Shown here: positions 53,943 to 63,828 of the stretch, piece by piece | How positions within the stretch are numbered: position 1 is the stretch's first letter | How the letters are laid out: every line of letters begins with the position of its first letter | Position numbers and translations under genes: made by a program | The notes under the pieces: model-generated | What the model was told of the DNA's origin: nothing | Database searches by the model: none | Seen by the model: only the letters and a program-made list of their open reading frames with translations | Assembly: GCF_030064675.1 (NCBI RefSeq) | Contig: NZ_CP116413.1 | Location: 963,001 to 1,027,000, forward strand | Source: Crossiella sp. CA-258035 | Lineage (GTDB): Bacteria; Actinomycetota; Actinomycetes; Mycobacteriales; Pseudonocardiaceae | DNA: 64,000 nt | Direction of reading: 5' to 3'

Positions 53943-54362
53943 GTGGACCTTGTCGCACTGCTCGTCGATTACGGCGGCGTGCTCACCGACTGGGGCGACG
54001 ACCCCGCCGCCGCCGAACCCCCGCTCTTCGGCGTGCTGCGCAGGGCGAAGGCGGCCGGGCTGCGGACCGCCTTGCTGTCCAACGCCGAGGGGCCGGGGCC
54101 GGATCCGGACAGCCCGTTCGGCGCGCTGTTCGACACCATGGTGCTCTCCGGCGAGGTGGGCATCGCCAAACCGGACGAGCGGGTCTACCGGCTGACCGCG
54201 GACCGGCTGGGGCTCGCGCCCGGTCAGTGCGTGTTCGTGGACGACCTGCGGGTCAACGTGCGCGCGGCCGCGGCCACCGGCATGGTCGGCGTGCACCACA
54301 CCACCGTGGCCAGCACCGTGGCGGAGCTGGAGACCCTGTTCGAGCGGAAGCTAGGCGGGTAG
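53943..54362 (+). CDS. Capless HAD-like hydrolase
   Basis: 139 residues. HAD motifs: LLVDYGGVLTDW (motif I; nucleophile Asp present, second Asp replaced by Gly as in the DxGG subgroup), LLSNAEGPG (motif II Ser), GIAKPDERVY (motif III Lys) and FVDDLRVNVRAA (motif IV Asp pair). The cap domain is absent, so it may act on a macromolecule or be a regulatory relative of haloacid dehalogenases. GTG 53943 is preferred for its spacing to TAGGGT. Its 3' end overlaps the convergent lipoprotein gene by 12 bp. Confidence 0.8.
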   Translation: MDLVALLVDYGGVLTDWGDDPAAAEPPLFGVLRRAKAAGLRTALLSNAEGPGPDPDSPFGALFDTMVLSGEVGIAKPDERVYRLTADRLGLAPGQCVFVDDLRVNVRAAAATGMVGVHHTTVASTVAELETLFERKLGG

Positions 54363-54989
54363 GCGACCGAGAGCCGCCTTGGCCGCGTCGATGAGCTTCT
54401 GGTCCTCGGCGATGACCGTCTTCAGCCTGATCTCCACCAGGTACTTCTCGGTGGCCACGTAGATCGTGCCGCCGTCGGGGATCTGCGCAGCCGGGTGGTA
54501 GACCGCGGACAGGCCGACGCCCTCCAGCTTGCGGCTGATCAGCACGTTCTGGTTGATCCGGTTGATCAGGTCGGGGGTGCTGGGACCGGCCGAGCCGTAG
54601 ATGTTGATCCAGCCGCTGTACCGGTCGCCGTCGGCGGCGTCGTAGTAGCAGCTGCGCGCCGGGCCCTGGCCCTCCAGCTCGACCACGGCGTTGCGGCCGG
54701 TCCGGGTGGGCTTGTCGATCATGGTGGTGAACTCGTCCGCGGTGAGCAGGCACTCGTCCGCGACCACCCCGGTCACCAGCGGCACCGAGCCCAGCGTCTG
54801 CGGCGACACCGAGCCCGCCGGCGCCCGCTCGGTGGGGGTGCCGGTGCGGTTGGTGGGGGAGAGCGCGATGTTGTCCGGCAGCTCCGCGGTGCCGGGGATG
54901 ACGTTCATGCAGCCCGCCAGCACCGCACCGGCCACGGCCAGCGGGACCAGGGCGGTCAGCAGTTCACGGCTCGCACGCACGGGCCCCAC
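54351..54989 (-). CDS. Lipoprotein with DUF3558-like domain
   Basis: 212 residues from GTG 54989. Signal sequence ELLTALVPLAVAGAVLAGC with Cys27 as lipidated residue. The secreted part has a Pro/Thr-rich linker, then LGSVPLVTGVVADECLLTAD, GPARSCYYDAADGDRYSGWI and PAAQIPDGGTIYVATEKYLV, with two conserved cysteines likely to form a disulfide. This fits the DUF3558 lipoproteins frequent in this group. The role is unknown; nothing in the neighbourhood predicts a partner. Anchored to the membrane outer face. Confidence 0.8.
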   Translation of the reverse strand: MGPVRASRELLTALVPLAVAGAVLAGCMNVIPGTAELPDNIALSPTNRTGTPTERAPAGSVSPQTLGSVPLVTGVVADECLLTADEFTTMIDKPTRTGRNAVVELEGQGPARSCYYDAADGDRYSGWINIYGSAGPSTPDLINRINQNVLISRKLEGVGLSAVYHPAAQIPDGGTIYVATEKYLVEIRLKTVIAEDQKLIDAAKAALGRLPA

Positions 54990-55001
54990 GGTAGGCCAGG
55001 C

Positions 55002-55796
55002 TCAGTGAGATCCCCGTCTGACCAACTCGAAGCAGAGCACGGCCGCGGCGGTGGCCACGTTCAGCGACTCCACCCCGCCTGCCATCGGGATCGACACCCA
55101 GCCGTGCACCTGCCGGGAGACCTCCGGCGACAGGCCCGCGGTCTCCCCGCCCATGACGAAGGCGACCCGGCGCGGGAAGTTCGCGGTGAACAGGGTGTCC
55201 TTGGCCCCGGCGTCCATGCCGAACAACCGGTACCCGGCCGCGCGCAGCTCACCCGCGGCCTCGCCGGCGGTGGCCGTCTTGAGGATCGGCGCGTGGAAGG
55301 CCACCCCGGCGGATGCCTTCACCACCAGCGGGTCGATGCTGGCCACGCCCCGGCGCGGCACCACGATGCCGCCGATCCCGGCCGCGGTGGCCGCGCGCAG
55401 GATCATGCCCACGTTGGCCGGGGTGGTGACGCCGTCGAGCAGCAGCACCGAGTCGGGCAGCCGGCCGGCCGAGAGCGCGGCGCTGAGCGGGCGCATCCGG
55501 GTGGCGACCACATCGGCCAGCACGCCCTGGTCCTGTTTGCCGTTGCCCGCCAGCACCTTCACCCGCTGCGCGGTGGCCCGCTGCACCGGCACCCCGCGCC
55601 GGGCGGCCGCGGCCAGGATCTCCTGGGCGGCCGGACCGCGGGCGTTGTCGGCGAGCATGACCTTGTCGACCTCGAGCCGGTCGTCGGCCAGCGCCTCCAG
55701 CACGGGCTTGCGGCCGTAGACGGTGACGAACCGATCTTTCGGGGACACAGCAGGTTGCACGAAGGCACAGGTTACGCGTTCAGCAGATGTGATCAC
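55002..55796 (-). CDS. TrmH/SpoU-family RNA 2'-O-methyltransferase
   Basis: About 264 residues. YGRKPVLEALADDRLEVDKV, VLLLDGVTTPANVGMILRAA (motif 1), FVMGGETAGLSPEVSRQVHG (motif 2) and SIPMAGGVESLNVATAAAV (motif 3) are those of SPOUT enzymes of the RlmB/TrmH group that methylate ribose in rRNA or tRNA. Start is uncertain: GTG 55796 has GGGAG at good spacing; 55760 and 55748 are alternatives. Divergent from the WS/DGAT gene with 39 bp between starts. Confidence 0.87.
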   Translation of the reverse strand: MITSAERVTCAFVQPAVSPKDRFVTVYGRKPVLEALADDRLEVDKVMLADNARGPAAQEILAAAARRGVPVQRATAQRVKVLAGNGKQDQGVLADVVATRMRPLSAALSAGRLPDSVLLLDGVTTPANVGMILRAATAAGIGGIVVPRRGVASIDPLVVKASAGVAFHAPILKTATAGEAAGELRAAGYRLFGMDAGAKDTLFTANFPRRVAFVMGGETAGLSPEVSRQVHGWVSIPMAGGVESLNVATAAAVLCFELVRRGSH

Positions 55797-55822
55797 CGGT
55801 CCGCTCCCGCCCCTGGGTGTGC

Positions 55823-55828
55823 CAGGAT
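55823..55828 (+). promoter_or_regulatory. -10-like hexamer CAGGAT, leaderless type
   Basis: CAGGAT ends seven bases before the ATG at 55836, and is preceded by TGTGC. No ribosome site lies between. Confidence 0.35.
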
Positions 55829-55835
55829 CGCTGAC

Positions 55836-57233
55836 ATGCCCGACCGGTTGTCTGCCCTGGACGCGTCCTTCCTCTACCTGGAGGACTCGACGACGCCCAT
55901 GCACGTGGGCGGGGTGGCCGTCTTCCGCAGGCCGCGTTCGGGCTTCGACTACGACCGGCTGGTCGGCCTGATCGAGCAGCGGCTCGGCCTGGTGCCGCGC
56001 TACCGGCAGCGGGTCACCCAGGTGCCGGGCAGGCTGGCCCGGCCGGTGTGGACCGACGACCCCGACTTCGACATCACCTACCACGTGCGCCGCTCCGCCC
56101 TGCCCAAGCCGGGCAGCGAGCACCAGCTGCACGAGCTGGTCGCCAGGCTGATGTCCCGGCCGCTGGACCACACCCGCCCGCTGTGGGAGGTCTACCTGGT
56201 CGAGGGCCTGGCCAGGAACCGGGCCGCGGTGATCACCAAGACGCACCAGGCGATGGTGGACGGCGCGGGCGCGATCGACCTGACCCAGGTGATCCTGGAC
56301 GTCTCGCCCTCGCCCCGCAAAGCCGACGCGGAGCTGTGGATGCCGCAGCCCGAGCCGAGCACCGCGCAGCTGGTGCTGGACGCGATGGCCGAGATAGTGC
56401 AGCGACCGGGCGAGCTGGTGGAGAACATGCGGGCGGCCGCGCTGGACGCCGCGGCCACCGTGCGCAAGGTGGGCGACGCGGTCGGCGGCCTGGCCTCCGC
56501 GCTGGGCACCGCCTACCGCCCGGCCCCCGGCAGCCCGCTGAACTCCCGGATCGGCACCCAGCGCCGGTACGCGGTGGCCCGCACCCGGCTGGAGGACTAC
56601 CGCGCGGTGCGCCGCCGCCACGGCGGCACGGTCAACGACGTGATCCTCACCGTGCTGACCGGCGCGCTGCGCACCTGGCTGCTCTCCAGGGGCGAGGCGG
56701 TCACCTCCTCCACCACCATCCGCGCCATGGTGCCGCTCTCGATCAGGGAGACCGAGCCCGGCGACGGCGTGGCGGGCAACAAGGTGTCCTCGTACCTGCT
56801 GGACCTGCCGGTGGGCGAGCCGAACGCGGTGGTCCGGCTGCACCACGTCAGCCACGCCATGCGCGCGCACCAGGAGTCCGGCCAGTCGGTGGCCGCGGAC
56901 GCGCTGGTCCGGCTCTCCGGGTTCGCTCCGCCCACCCTGCACGCGCTGGGCGCCCGCGCGGCCAGCTCCTTCTCCCGGCGGATCTTCAACCTGGTGGTGA
57001 CCAACGTGCCGGGGCCGCAGGTCCCGCTGTATGCCGCGGGAGCGAGGATGATGGAGATGTTCCCGGTCGTCCCGTTGGCGATGAACCAGGCACTGTCCAT
57101 CGGGGTCACCTCCTACGACGGCGGTGTCTACTTCGGACTCAACGCCGACCGGGACGCCATGTCGGATGTGGACGTGCTCGCGAGCATGGTCGAGGAGTCC
57201 TTGGAGGAACTTGTGGGAGCGGTCTCGGCATGA
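55836..57233 (+). CDS. WS/DGAT-family O-acyltransferase with altered active-site motif
   Basis: 465 residues from ATG 55836. Signature regions of wax ester synthase/diacylglycerol acyltransferases are present: MPDRLSALDASFLYLEDSTT at the start, RPLDHTRPLWEVYLVEGL, the active-site THQAMVDGAGAIDL, NDVILTVLTGALRTWL and VVTNVPGPQVPLYAAGARMM. In active members the core is HHxxxDG; here the second His is Gln (HQAMVDG). It may be low-activity or use another residue. In M. tuberculosis related genes (Rv3233c/Rv3234c) lie in the same region. Its stop overlaps the next gene (ATGA). Confidence 0.88.
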   Translation: MPDRLSALDASFLYLEDSTTPMHVGGVAVFRRPRSGFDYDRLVGLIEQRLGLVPRYRQRVTQVPGRLARPVWTDDPDFDITYHVRRSALPKPGSEHQLHELVARLMSRPLDHTRPLWEVYLVEGLARNRAAVITKTHQAMVDGAGAIDLTQVILDVSPSPRKADAELWMPQPEPSTAQLVLDAMAEIVQRPGELVENMRAAALDAAATVRKVGDAVGGLASALGTAYRPAPGSPLNSRIGTQRRYAVARTRLEDYRAVRRRHGGTVNDVILTVLTGALRTWLLSRGEAVTSSTTIRAMVPLSIRETEPGDGVAGNKVSSYLLDLPVGEPNAVVRLHHVSHAMRAHQESGQSVAADALVRLSGFAPPTLHALGARAASSFSRRIFNLVVTNVPGPQVPLYAAGARMMEMFPVVPLAMNQALSIGVTSYDGGVYFGLNADRDAMSDVDVLASMVEESLEELVGAVSA

Positions 57234-57733
57234 GGGTCTACATCCCGGCGACGGTGCCGATGTTGCGCAAGCTGGTGGAGCAGGGCGAGATCTCCGCGAT
57301 CGGCCAGACGGCCTTCGCGCTCACCCCGATGCTGCGGGAGTCCTACGCGGCAGGCGACACCGAGGAGCTGGAGTACGCGGCGATGACCGAGGCCGGGCGC
57401 GCCTCGCTCAGACTGCTCGCCGCCGAGCTGGAGAACGGGGACAAGCCGCCGCTGCGCCGCGCGGTGATCTCCGCCGACGTGGAGGGCGTCACGCTGCGGC
57501 CCGACCTGGACTACGCGGTGGTGAAGCTGCCCGGCGTGGTGCCGCTGTCGGCGGTGGCCGCGGTGCACGTGGACGGGTCCGACGCCGAGGACGCGGTCCG
57601 GGACGCCTCGGGCGTGGTGGACGCGGCCGACATGGGCGATCCGGACGCGGAGTTCCTGCTCGGTGAGGCCGAGGACCACGAGCTCCAGTGGTACGCCACC
57701 CAGGAGCTGCCCTTTCTGCTGGAACTGATGTAA
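57230..57733 (+). CDS. Conserved actinobacterial protein (DUF6912-like)
   Basis: 167 residues from an ATG overlapping the WS/DGAT stop. RVYIPATVPMLRKLVEQGEI, AFALTPMLRESYAAGDTEEL, RAVISADVEGVTLRPDLDYA and HELQWYATQELPFLLELM are conserved-looking. Mixed alpha/beta and acidic, no signal or metal site. Its coupling to the acyltransferase suggests a related role, but no function is established. I recall it as a family common in actinobacteria; certainty of the family name is moderate. Confidence 0.78.
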   Translation: MRVYIPATVPMLRKLVEQGEISAIGQTAFALTPMLRESYAAGDTEELEYAAMTEAGRASLRLLAAELENGDKPPLRRAVISADVEGVTLRPDLDYAVVKLPGVVPLSAVAAVHVDGSDAEDAVRDASGVVDAADMGDPDAEFLLGEAEDHELQWYATQELPFLLELM

Positions 57734-57850
57734 CTGAAACGGGCTACCGGGCGTTCAATCTCACGCCCTGGTGGGCGGTTACCTGCCGGTACGGATGTAA
57801 GGATGGGCCGTACCGACCCGTCCCATGTCTGCGCAAGGAGGCGCCACACC

Positions 57851-59479
<1,629 letters not shown>

Positions 59480-59494
59480 GCCCCCGCAACGACG

Positions 59495-59529
59495 AACGGC
59501 CCGCCGCGATCGAATCGCGGCGGGCCGTT
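59495..59529. terminator. Bidirectional terminator after pruA
   Basis: AACGGCCCGCCGCGAT (59495-59510), loop CGA, and its exact complement to 59529, then T residues. It lies between pruA and the convergent lipoprotein gene. Confidence 0.88.
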
Positions 59530-59536
59530 TCGCTGG

Positions 59537-60367
59537 TCAGCTGGGCTGGCCGATCTGAGCGGCAGGCGGCGCGGTGATCTCCACCGGCTTGCCCCAGTCC
59601 TGGAACTTGGCGTCCACGGTGGTGGTGAACTCGACCTTGCCGATCTCGGTGGCCCGCCAGCGCAGCGGCAGGTTGCCCGCGTCCAGCCACACCTCGTGCT
59701 TCATCGCGTTCCGGTTGAGCTTGACCTTCGACTCGTAGTTCGCCTTGACAAGTTTGTCGGTCGTGGCTGCCGCGAGCTTGGCGTAGTCGACGGTGATCGT
59801 GTAGCGGATCGCGGCCACGCCGTCGACCTGCTCGGCGACCGGGGCGTCGAGCTGCCCGGCTGCACCGAAGTGCGCGATGCCCCGGCTCGGATCGCTACCT
59901 TCGGTGAAGCGCGCCACGAACGGCGTCATGACCTTCGAGAAGACGTCATCGCCGTCAGCCTTGATCCGCCGCCACGGCTTGCCGGGGGTCTCCTGCTCCT
60001 GATCGGCGCTCTTCAGGAACGACTCCGTGGGCAGCTGAAGGACCGTCGTGGCAGCACCCGCGGGGTCCTCGGCGACTATCAGGGAGGAGACCCGGCCACC
60101 GTCCTCGAAGCGGAGCTGGCTCTTCGACGTGAGCGCTTCCGCGGGCTTGCGCGAGTCAGTGGCGGCGGAGCTGAGGTGGACCGTCTTCTTCGCCAGCATG
60201 GCCGCGTTGACCGCGGTGGCGAGCTCGGCCGGGCTGGCCAGCTTGGCCGCCGATGCCGCGGCCGACGTGGGCGCGGGGGACTGGGCGGCGGGCGAGCCCC
60301 CGGAGCAGGCGGCCAGCGTGGTCAGGGTGAGGGCGCTCGCGGCTGCCGCGAGCAGGGTGGTGCGCAT
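59537..60367 (-). CDS. Lipoprotein, tandem paralogue 1
   Basis: 276 residues from ATG 60367. Signal sequence with lipobox LAAC at Cys21, then an Ala/Ser/Pro linker. The globular part (LATAVNAAMLAKKTVHLSSA, AAIRYTITVDYAKLAAATTD, MKHEVWLDAGNLPLRWRATE, KFQDWGKPVEITAPPAAQI) resembles LppX/LprG-type folds that bind lipids, and closely parallels the next gene (ending DWGKPVEI-APPA-QI). Predicted to sit on the outer membrane face. The gap to the next start is 31 bp, so both are probably one transcript, read from 61178 side first. Confidence 0.82.
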   Translation of the reverse strand: MRTTLLAAAASALTLTTLAACSGGSPAAQSPAPTSAAASAAKLASPAELATAVNAAMLAKKTVHLSSAATDSRKPAEALTSKSQLRFEDGGRVSSLIVAEDPAGAATTVLQLPTESFLKSADQEQETPGKPWRRIKADGDDVFSKVMTPFVARFTEGSDPSRGIAHFGAAGQLDAPVAEQVDGVAAIRYTITVDYAKLAAATTDKLVKANYESKVKLNRNAMKHEVWLDAGNLPLRWRATEIGKVEFTTTVDAKFQDWGKPVEITAPPAAQIGQPS

Positions 60368-60398
60368 GGGGTGTCCTTCGGTGGTTTTTGGGACCGGG

Positions 60399-61178
60399 TC
60401 AGCGGATCTGGTGCGCGGGCGGGGCCGCGATCTCCACCGGCTTGCCCCAGTCCTGGTACTGGATGTCCGTGGTGGCCGGCATGCCGCCCTCGCGGGTCTG
60501 CTGCACCCACCAGCGCACCGGCAGGTGGTCGGCGTCCAGCCAGACCTCGTGCTGGGCGGTGCGCCAGCCCTTGTCGGCCCGGTCGGTCAGCCGGGCCTTG
60601 GCGGCCCGGTCGGTGGTCGACTCGGCGGCCCGGCGCAGGTCGACGGTGAAGGTGTACTTGACCGTGCGCCTGCGGTTCAGCTCGTCGTCAGCGGCGCTGT
60701 CCAGCTTGCCGACCTGGCCCAGCAGGTCGAGCTGCCTGCTCGGCTCGGTCAGCCAGGACATGCCGTGCTTCAGCGGCTCGGCGGTGTAGGCCAGCTCGGG
60801 GTCGTCGTCGCCGCGGACCTGGAGCCAGGGCTGGGCCTGGTTGTTCTCGGCGCTCTCCTTGGACCAGACGAACGTGCCCTCCGGCACGGTGACCAGGGTG
60901 AACGGCCAGGCGGTCGCCTCGGCGGCGAGATAGGAGTCGGCCTGCCCGCCGGGCGCCAGCCGGAGCCGGCCCTGGGCCCGCACGCTGAACTTGGCGCTGT
61001 CCGGGTCGATGAACACGCCGTGGTGCGCTGCCGTCTTCTTGGCCAGCATCGCGTCGTTGACCTTGGCCGCGAACTCCGCGACAGTGCCGATCTTGGGCAG
61101 TCCGGCCGGCGCGGGCGGGGCGCTCGTGCAGCCGGTCAGCAGAAGTGCGCCCGCGACGGCGAGCAGCAGTGGACGCAT
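60399..61178 (-). CDS. Lipoprotein, tandem paralogue 2
   Basis: 259 residues from ATG 61178, with GGGGGG eight bases upstream as part of a repetitive leader. Lipobox LLTGC at Cys17. Shared with the downstream paralogue: AAKVNDAMLAKKTA near the start, KYTFTVDLRRAAESTTDRAA, QHEVWLDADHLPVRWWVQQT and YQDWGKPVEIAAPPAHQI. Overall identity looks moderate, which suggests an old duplication. Likely binds a hydrophobic ligand or serves in envelope transport; no partner is visible. Confidence 0.82.
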   Translation of the reverse strand: MRPLLLAVAGALLLTGCTSAPPAPAGLPKIGTVAEFAAKVNDAMLAKKTAAHHGVFIDPDSAKFSVRAQGRLRLAPGGQADSYLAAEATAWPFTLVTVPEGTFVWSKESAENNQAQPWLQVRGDDDPELAYTAEPLKHGMSWLTEPSRQLDLLGQVGKLDSAADDELNRRRTVKYTFTVDLRRAAESTTDRAAKARLTDRADKGWRTAQHEVWLDADHLPVRWWVQQTREGGMPATTDIQYQDWGKPVEIAAPPAHQIR

Positions 61179-61185
61179 CGGTGTT

Positions 61186-61316
61186 CCCCCCAGAAGATGT
61201 GCCGGGCGCGCAGTACGACGCCACGACGTCCCCCCTGGTCGTCGCAGGCGCCGTACCGCTGCCCTCCCCCCAGCAGCCGGCCGGTTGCGGCCGGCGAGCC
61301 TGCTGGTGTTCCCCCC
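61186..61316 (-). promoter_or_regulatory. Leader with four G6 tracts and a duplicated 12-mer
   Basis: On the minus strand the lipoprotein leader holds four runs of six G (at 61311-61316, 61266-61271, 61230-61235, 61186-61191). GGGGGGAACACC occurs at 61305-61316 and again at 61180-61191 just before the start codon. An 8-bp hairpin GCCGGCCG-gttg-CGGCCGGC sits at 61276-61295. Repeated ribosome-site-like tracts suggest slipped duplication or translational tuning. Confidence 0.45.
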
Positions 61317-61396
61317 TGGAGAAGAACCTAAAGAAACCCACTGACGCCTCGCTGTCGCCGAGCTAGCCGCCGCGTTAGCCGGTCGGTTAGCTCAGG

Positions 61397-62413
61397 TCAG
61401 TCGGCCAGTTCGTCCTTGCCCGCGCGGGAGACCAGCAGCCTGCGCAGCGAGACGATCCGGTCCGCGGTCGGCCCGCCGTGGGCGAGCAGGGTCTCCAGCG
61501 CGCAGTCCGGGTCGGCAGGCGGGCCGAGGTGGCCGCAGTTGACCGGGCACTCCTCGGCCGTCGCGGCCAGGTCGTCGAAGTGCTTGACCAGGTCGTCCGG
61601 CTTGACGTGGGCCAGGCCGAAGGAGCGGATGCCGGGGGTGTCGATCACCCAGCCGCCCACCTCCGGCGGCAGCGGCAGGGCCAGCGTGGAGGTCGAGGTG
61701 TGCCTGCCCTTGCCGACCCCGCTGACCTCGCCGGTGGCCCGGTCCACGCCCGGCAGCAGCTTGTTGACCAGGGTGGACTTGCCCACGCCCGAGTGGCCGA
61801 CCAGCGCGGAGACCTGTCCGGCCAGCAGCGCGCGCAGCTCGGCAGGCTCCTCGTCGAAGCGGGTGACCACCACCCGCAGGTCCAGCCCGGAGTAGGCGGC
61901 GAGCAGGGCTTCCGCCCCGGCCAGGTCGGCCTTGGTCAGGCACAGCACCGGGTCCAGCTTGCCCGCGTAGGCCGCGACCAGGCAGCGGTCGATGAAGCCG
62001 GGGCGCGGCGGCGGGTCGGCCAGCGCGACCACGATCACCAGCTGGCTGGCGTTGGCCACCACCACCCGCTCGGTGTCGTCGGTGTCGTCGGCGGTGCGGC
62101 GCAGCACGCTGCTGCGCTCGCTCACCCTGACGATCCTGGCCAGCGTGTCGGTCTGGCCGGAGGTGTCGCCGACCAGGTCCACCTGGTCACCGACCACGAT
62201 CGGCGTGCGGCCCAGCTCGCGGGCGCGCATCGCGGTCACCTTGCGGCTGGGATCGCCGCCGACCGCGCAGGTCCACCGGCCGCGGTCCACGGTGATCACC
62301 ATGGCCTGCTCGGCGTCGGCGTGCTTGGGCCGCTGCTTGCTGCGCGGCCGGGTGCCCTTGCCAGGGCGCACCCGCACATCGGACTCGTCCAGGTTGCGCC
62401 AGCCCTGCTTCAC
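61397..62413 (-). CDS. rsgA: Ribosome small-subunit-dependent GTPase RsgA
   Basis: 338 residues. Circularly permuted GTPase order: CLTKADL (G4) precedes GHSGVGKSTLVN (G1), HTSTST (G2) and DTPGIRSF (G3). An N-terminal OB-fold and a C-terminal zinc knuckle (CPVNCGHLGPPADPDC, C-x3-C-H-x7-C) complete it. It acts in late 30S maturation. It lies 13 bp downstream of aroA in one operon, as in M. tuberculosis Rv3228. GTG/ATG start at 62413 with GGGGTGG upstream. Confidence 0.93.
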   Translation of the reverse strand: MKQGWRNLDESDVRVRPGKGTRPRSKQRPKHADAEQAMVITVDRGRWTCAVGGDPSRKVTAMRARELGRTPIVVGDQVDLVGDTSGQTDTLARIVRVSERSSVLRRTADDTDDTERVVVANASQLVIVVALADPPPRPGFIDRCLVAAYAGKLDPVLCLTKADLAGAEALLAAYSGLDLRVVVTRFDEEPAELRALLAGQVSALVGHSGVGKSTLVNKLLPGVDRATGEVSGVGKGRHTSTSTLALPLPPEVGGWVIDTPGIRSFGLAHVKPDDLVKHFDDLAATAEECPVNCGHLGPPADPDCALETLLAHGGPTADRIVSLRRLLVSRAGKDELAD

Positions 62414-62426
62414 CGTGCCACCCCGA

Positions 62427-63722
62427 TCACCCGGCGACCCCGACCGGCTGGCCGAGCATGGTCGACCACATGCCCCGGAAGTCCGGGATGGTCTTGGTGG
62501 TGCTGAGGATGTCGTCGACCACCACCCCCGGCACCACCAGGCCGAGGATCGCGCCCGCGGTGGCCATCCGGTGGTCCGCGTAGGCCTGCCAGGGCCCGCC
62601 GGTCAGCGGCCGGGGGTTGATCCGCAGGCCGTCCTCGGTCTCCTCCACCGCGCAGCCCAGGCCGCTGAGCTCGGCGCGCAGCGCGGCCAGCCGGTCGGTC
62701 TCGTGGCCGCGGATGTGCGCCACCCCGCGCAGGTGGGACGGGCCCTCGGCGAGCGCGCACAGCGCGGCCACGGTCGGGGTCAGCTCGGAGACGTCGCGCA
62801 GGTCGGCCTCGATGCCCTGGAGCCGGTCGGGGCCGCGCACGGTCAGCCCGTCGGCGGTCAGCGCCACCTGGCAGCCCATCCGGCCCAGCAGCTCGCGGAT
62901 GCCGTCCCCGGCCTGGGTGGTCTCGGCGGGCCAGTGCGGCACGGTGACCTCGCCGCCGGTGACCGCGGCCGCGGCCAGGAACGGGGTGGCGTTGGACAGG
63001 TCCGGCTCGATCACCAGGTCGTGCGCGGCGACCGGGCCGGGCAGCACGGTCCAGGTGTCCGCCTCGGCGGTGTCCACGATGACCCCGGCGGCGCGCAGCA
63101 TCCGCACGGTCATCTCGATGTGCGGCAGCGAGGGCACCGGCTTGCCCCGGTGCCGGACGATCACGCCGCGGTCGTAGCGGGCGCCTGCCAGTAGCAGCCC
63201 GGAGACGAACTGGGAGGAGCCGGAGGCGTCGATGGTCACCTCGCCGCCGCCCAGCCCGCCCTGGCCGTGCACGGTGAACGGCAGCGCCTCGCCGGTGATC
63301 TCCGCGCCCAGCGCGCGCAGCGCGTCCAGCACGGTGCCCATCGGGCGCAGCCGGGCGTGCGGGTCGCCGTCGAAGCGGATCTCGCCGTCGGCCAGCACAC
63401 CCACCGGCGGCAGGAAGCGCATGACCGTGCCGGCCAGCCCGCAGTCCACCTCGGCCGGGCCGGCCAGCGGGGCGGGGGTGACCGTCCAGGAGCCGTCGGC
63501 CGGGTTGTCGGCCACACCGACGCCCAGCGCGCGCAGGGCCTGGGCCATCAGCAGGGTGTCCCGGCTGCGCAACGGCGCGTGCAGGGTCGAGGAGTCCTCG
63601 GCGAGCGCGGCGAGCACCAGCGCCCGGTTGGTGATCGACTTCGAGCCGGGAACCGGCACGGTCGCGCGCACTGGCCCCTCGGCGACCGGCGCGGACCACG
63701 GAGTGCTGACAGTGGCGTTCAC
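62427..63722 (-). CDS. aroA: 3-phosphoshikimate 1-carboxyvinyltransferase (EPSP synthase)
   Basis: 431 residues from GTG 63722, with GGGGGAC nine bases upstream; an ATG at 63740 is possible. It adds enolpyruvyl from PEP to shikimate-3-P in aromatic amino acid synthesis. Motifs: [10 protein letters not shown] (substrate binding), [13 protein letters not shown] (GTxxR), [13 protein letters not shown], and [17 protein letters not shown] near the C-terminus with the catalytic-region [10 protein letters not shown]. Operon aroA-rsgA. Confidence 0.95.
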   Translation of the reverse strand: MNATVSTPWSAPVAEGPVRATVPVPGSKSITNRALVLAALAEDSSTLHAPLRSRDTLLMAQALRALGVGVADNPADGSWTVTPAPLAGPAEVDCGLAGTVMRFLPPVGVLADGEIRFDGDPHARLRPMGTVLDALRALGAEITGEALPFTVHGQGGLGGGEVTIDASGSSQFVSGLLLAGARYDRGVIVRHRGKPVPSLPHIEMTVRMLRAAGVIVDTAEADTWTVLPGPVAAHDLVIEPDLSNATPFLAAAAVTGGEVTVPHWPAETTQAGDGIRELLGRMGCQVALTADGLTVRGPDRLQGIEADLRDVSELTPTVAALCALAEGPSHLRGVAHIRGHETDRLAALRAELSGLGCAVEETEDGLRINPRPLTGGPWQAYADHRMATAGAILGLVVPGVVVDDILSTTKTIPDFRGMWSTMLGQPVGVAG

Positions 63723-63788
63723 CCGCACATCGTCCCCCATGCCGATGGACATGCTCTGAACAGCCTCGACCCGATCCACTTTGCCGCT

Positions 63789-63828
63789 ATCTTGCGCCGC
63801 AAGGTACCTTGCGGTCATGACGCAAGAT
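63789..63828. promoter_or_regulatory. Nested palindromes, probable PadR operator/promoter
   Basis: CCGCAAGGTACCTTGCGG (63797-63814) is a perfect 18-bp palindrome, and ATCTTGCG (63789-63796) with CGCAAGAT (63821-63828) forms a second dyad around it. The -10-like TACCTT (63805-63810) lies six bases before the ATG of the PadR gene at 63817 and, by symmetry, also reads on the minus strand. Strong candidate for autoregulation. Confidence 0.65.

Noticed and set aside
61186-61316. G-quadruplex in the lipoprotein leader
   Set aside because: Four G6 tracts exist but the loops of 30-39 bases are too long for a usual intramolecular quadruplex.
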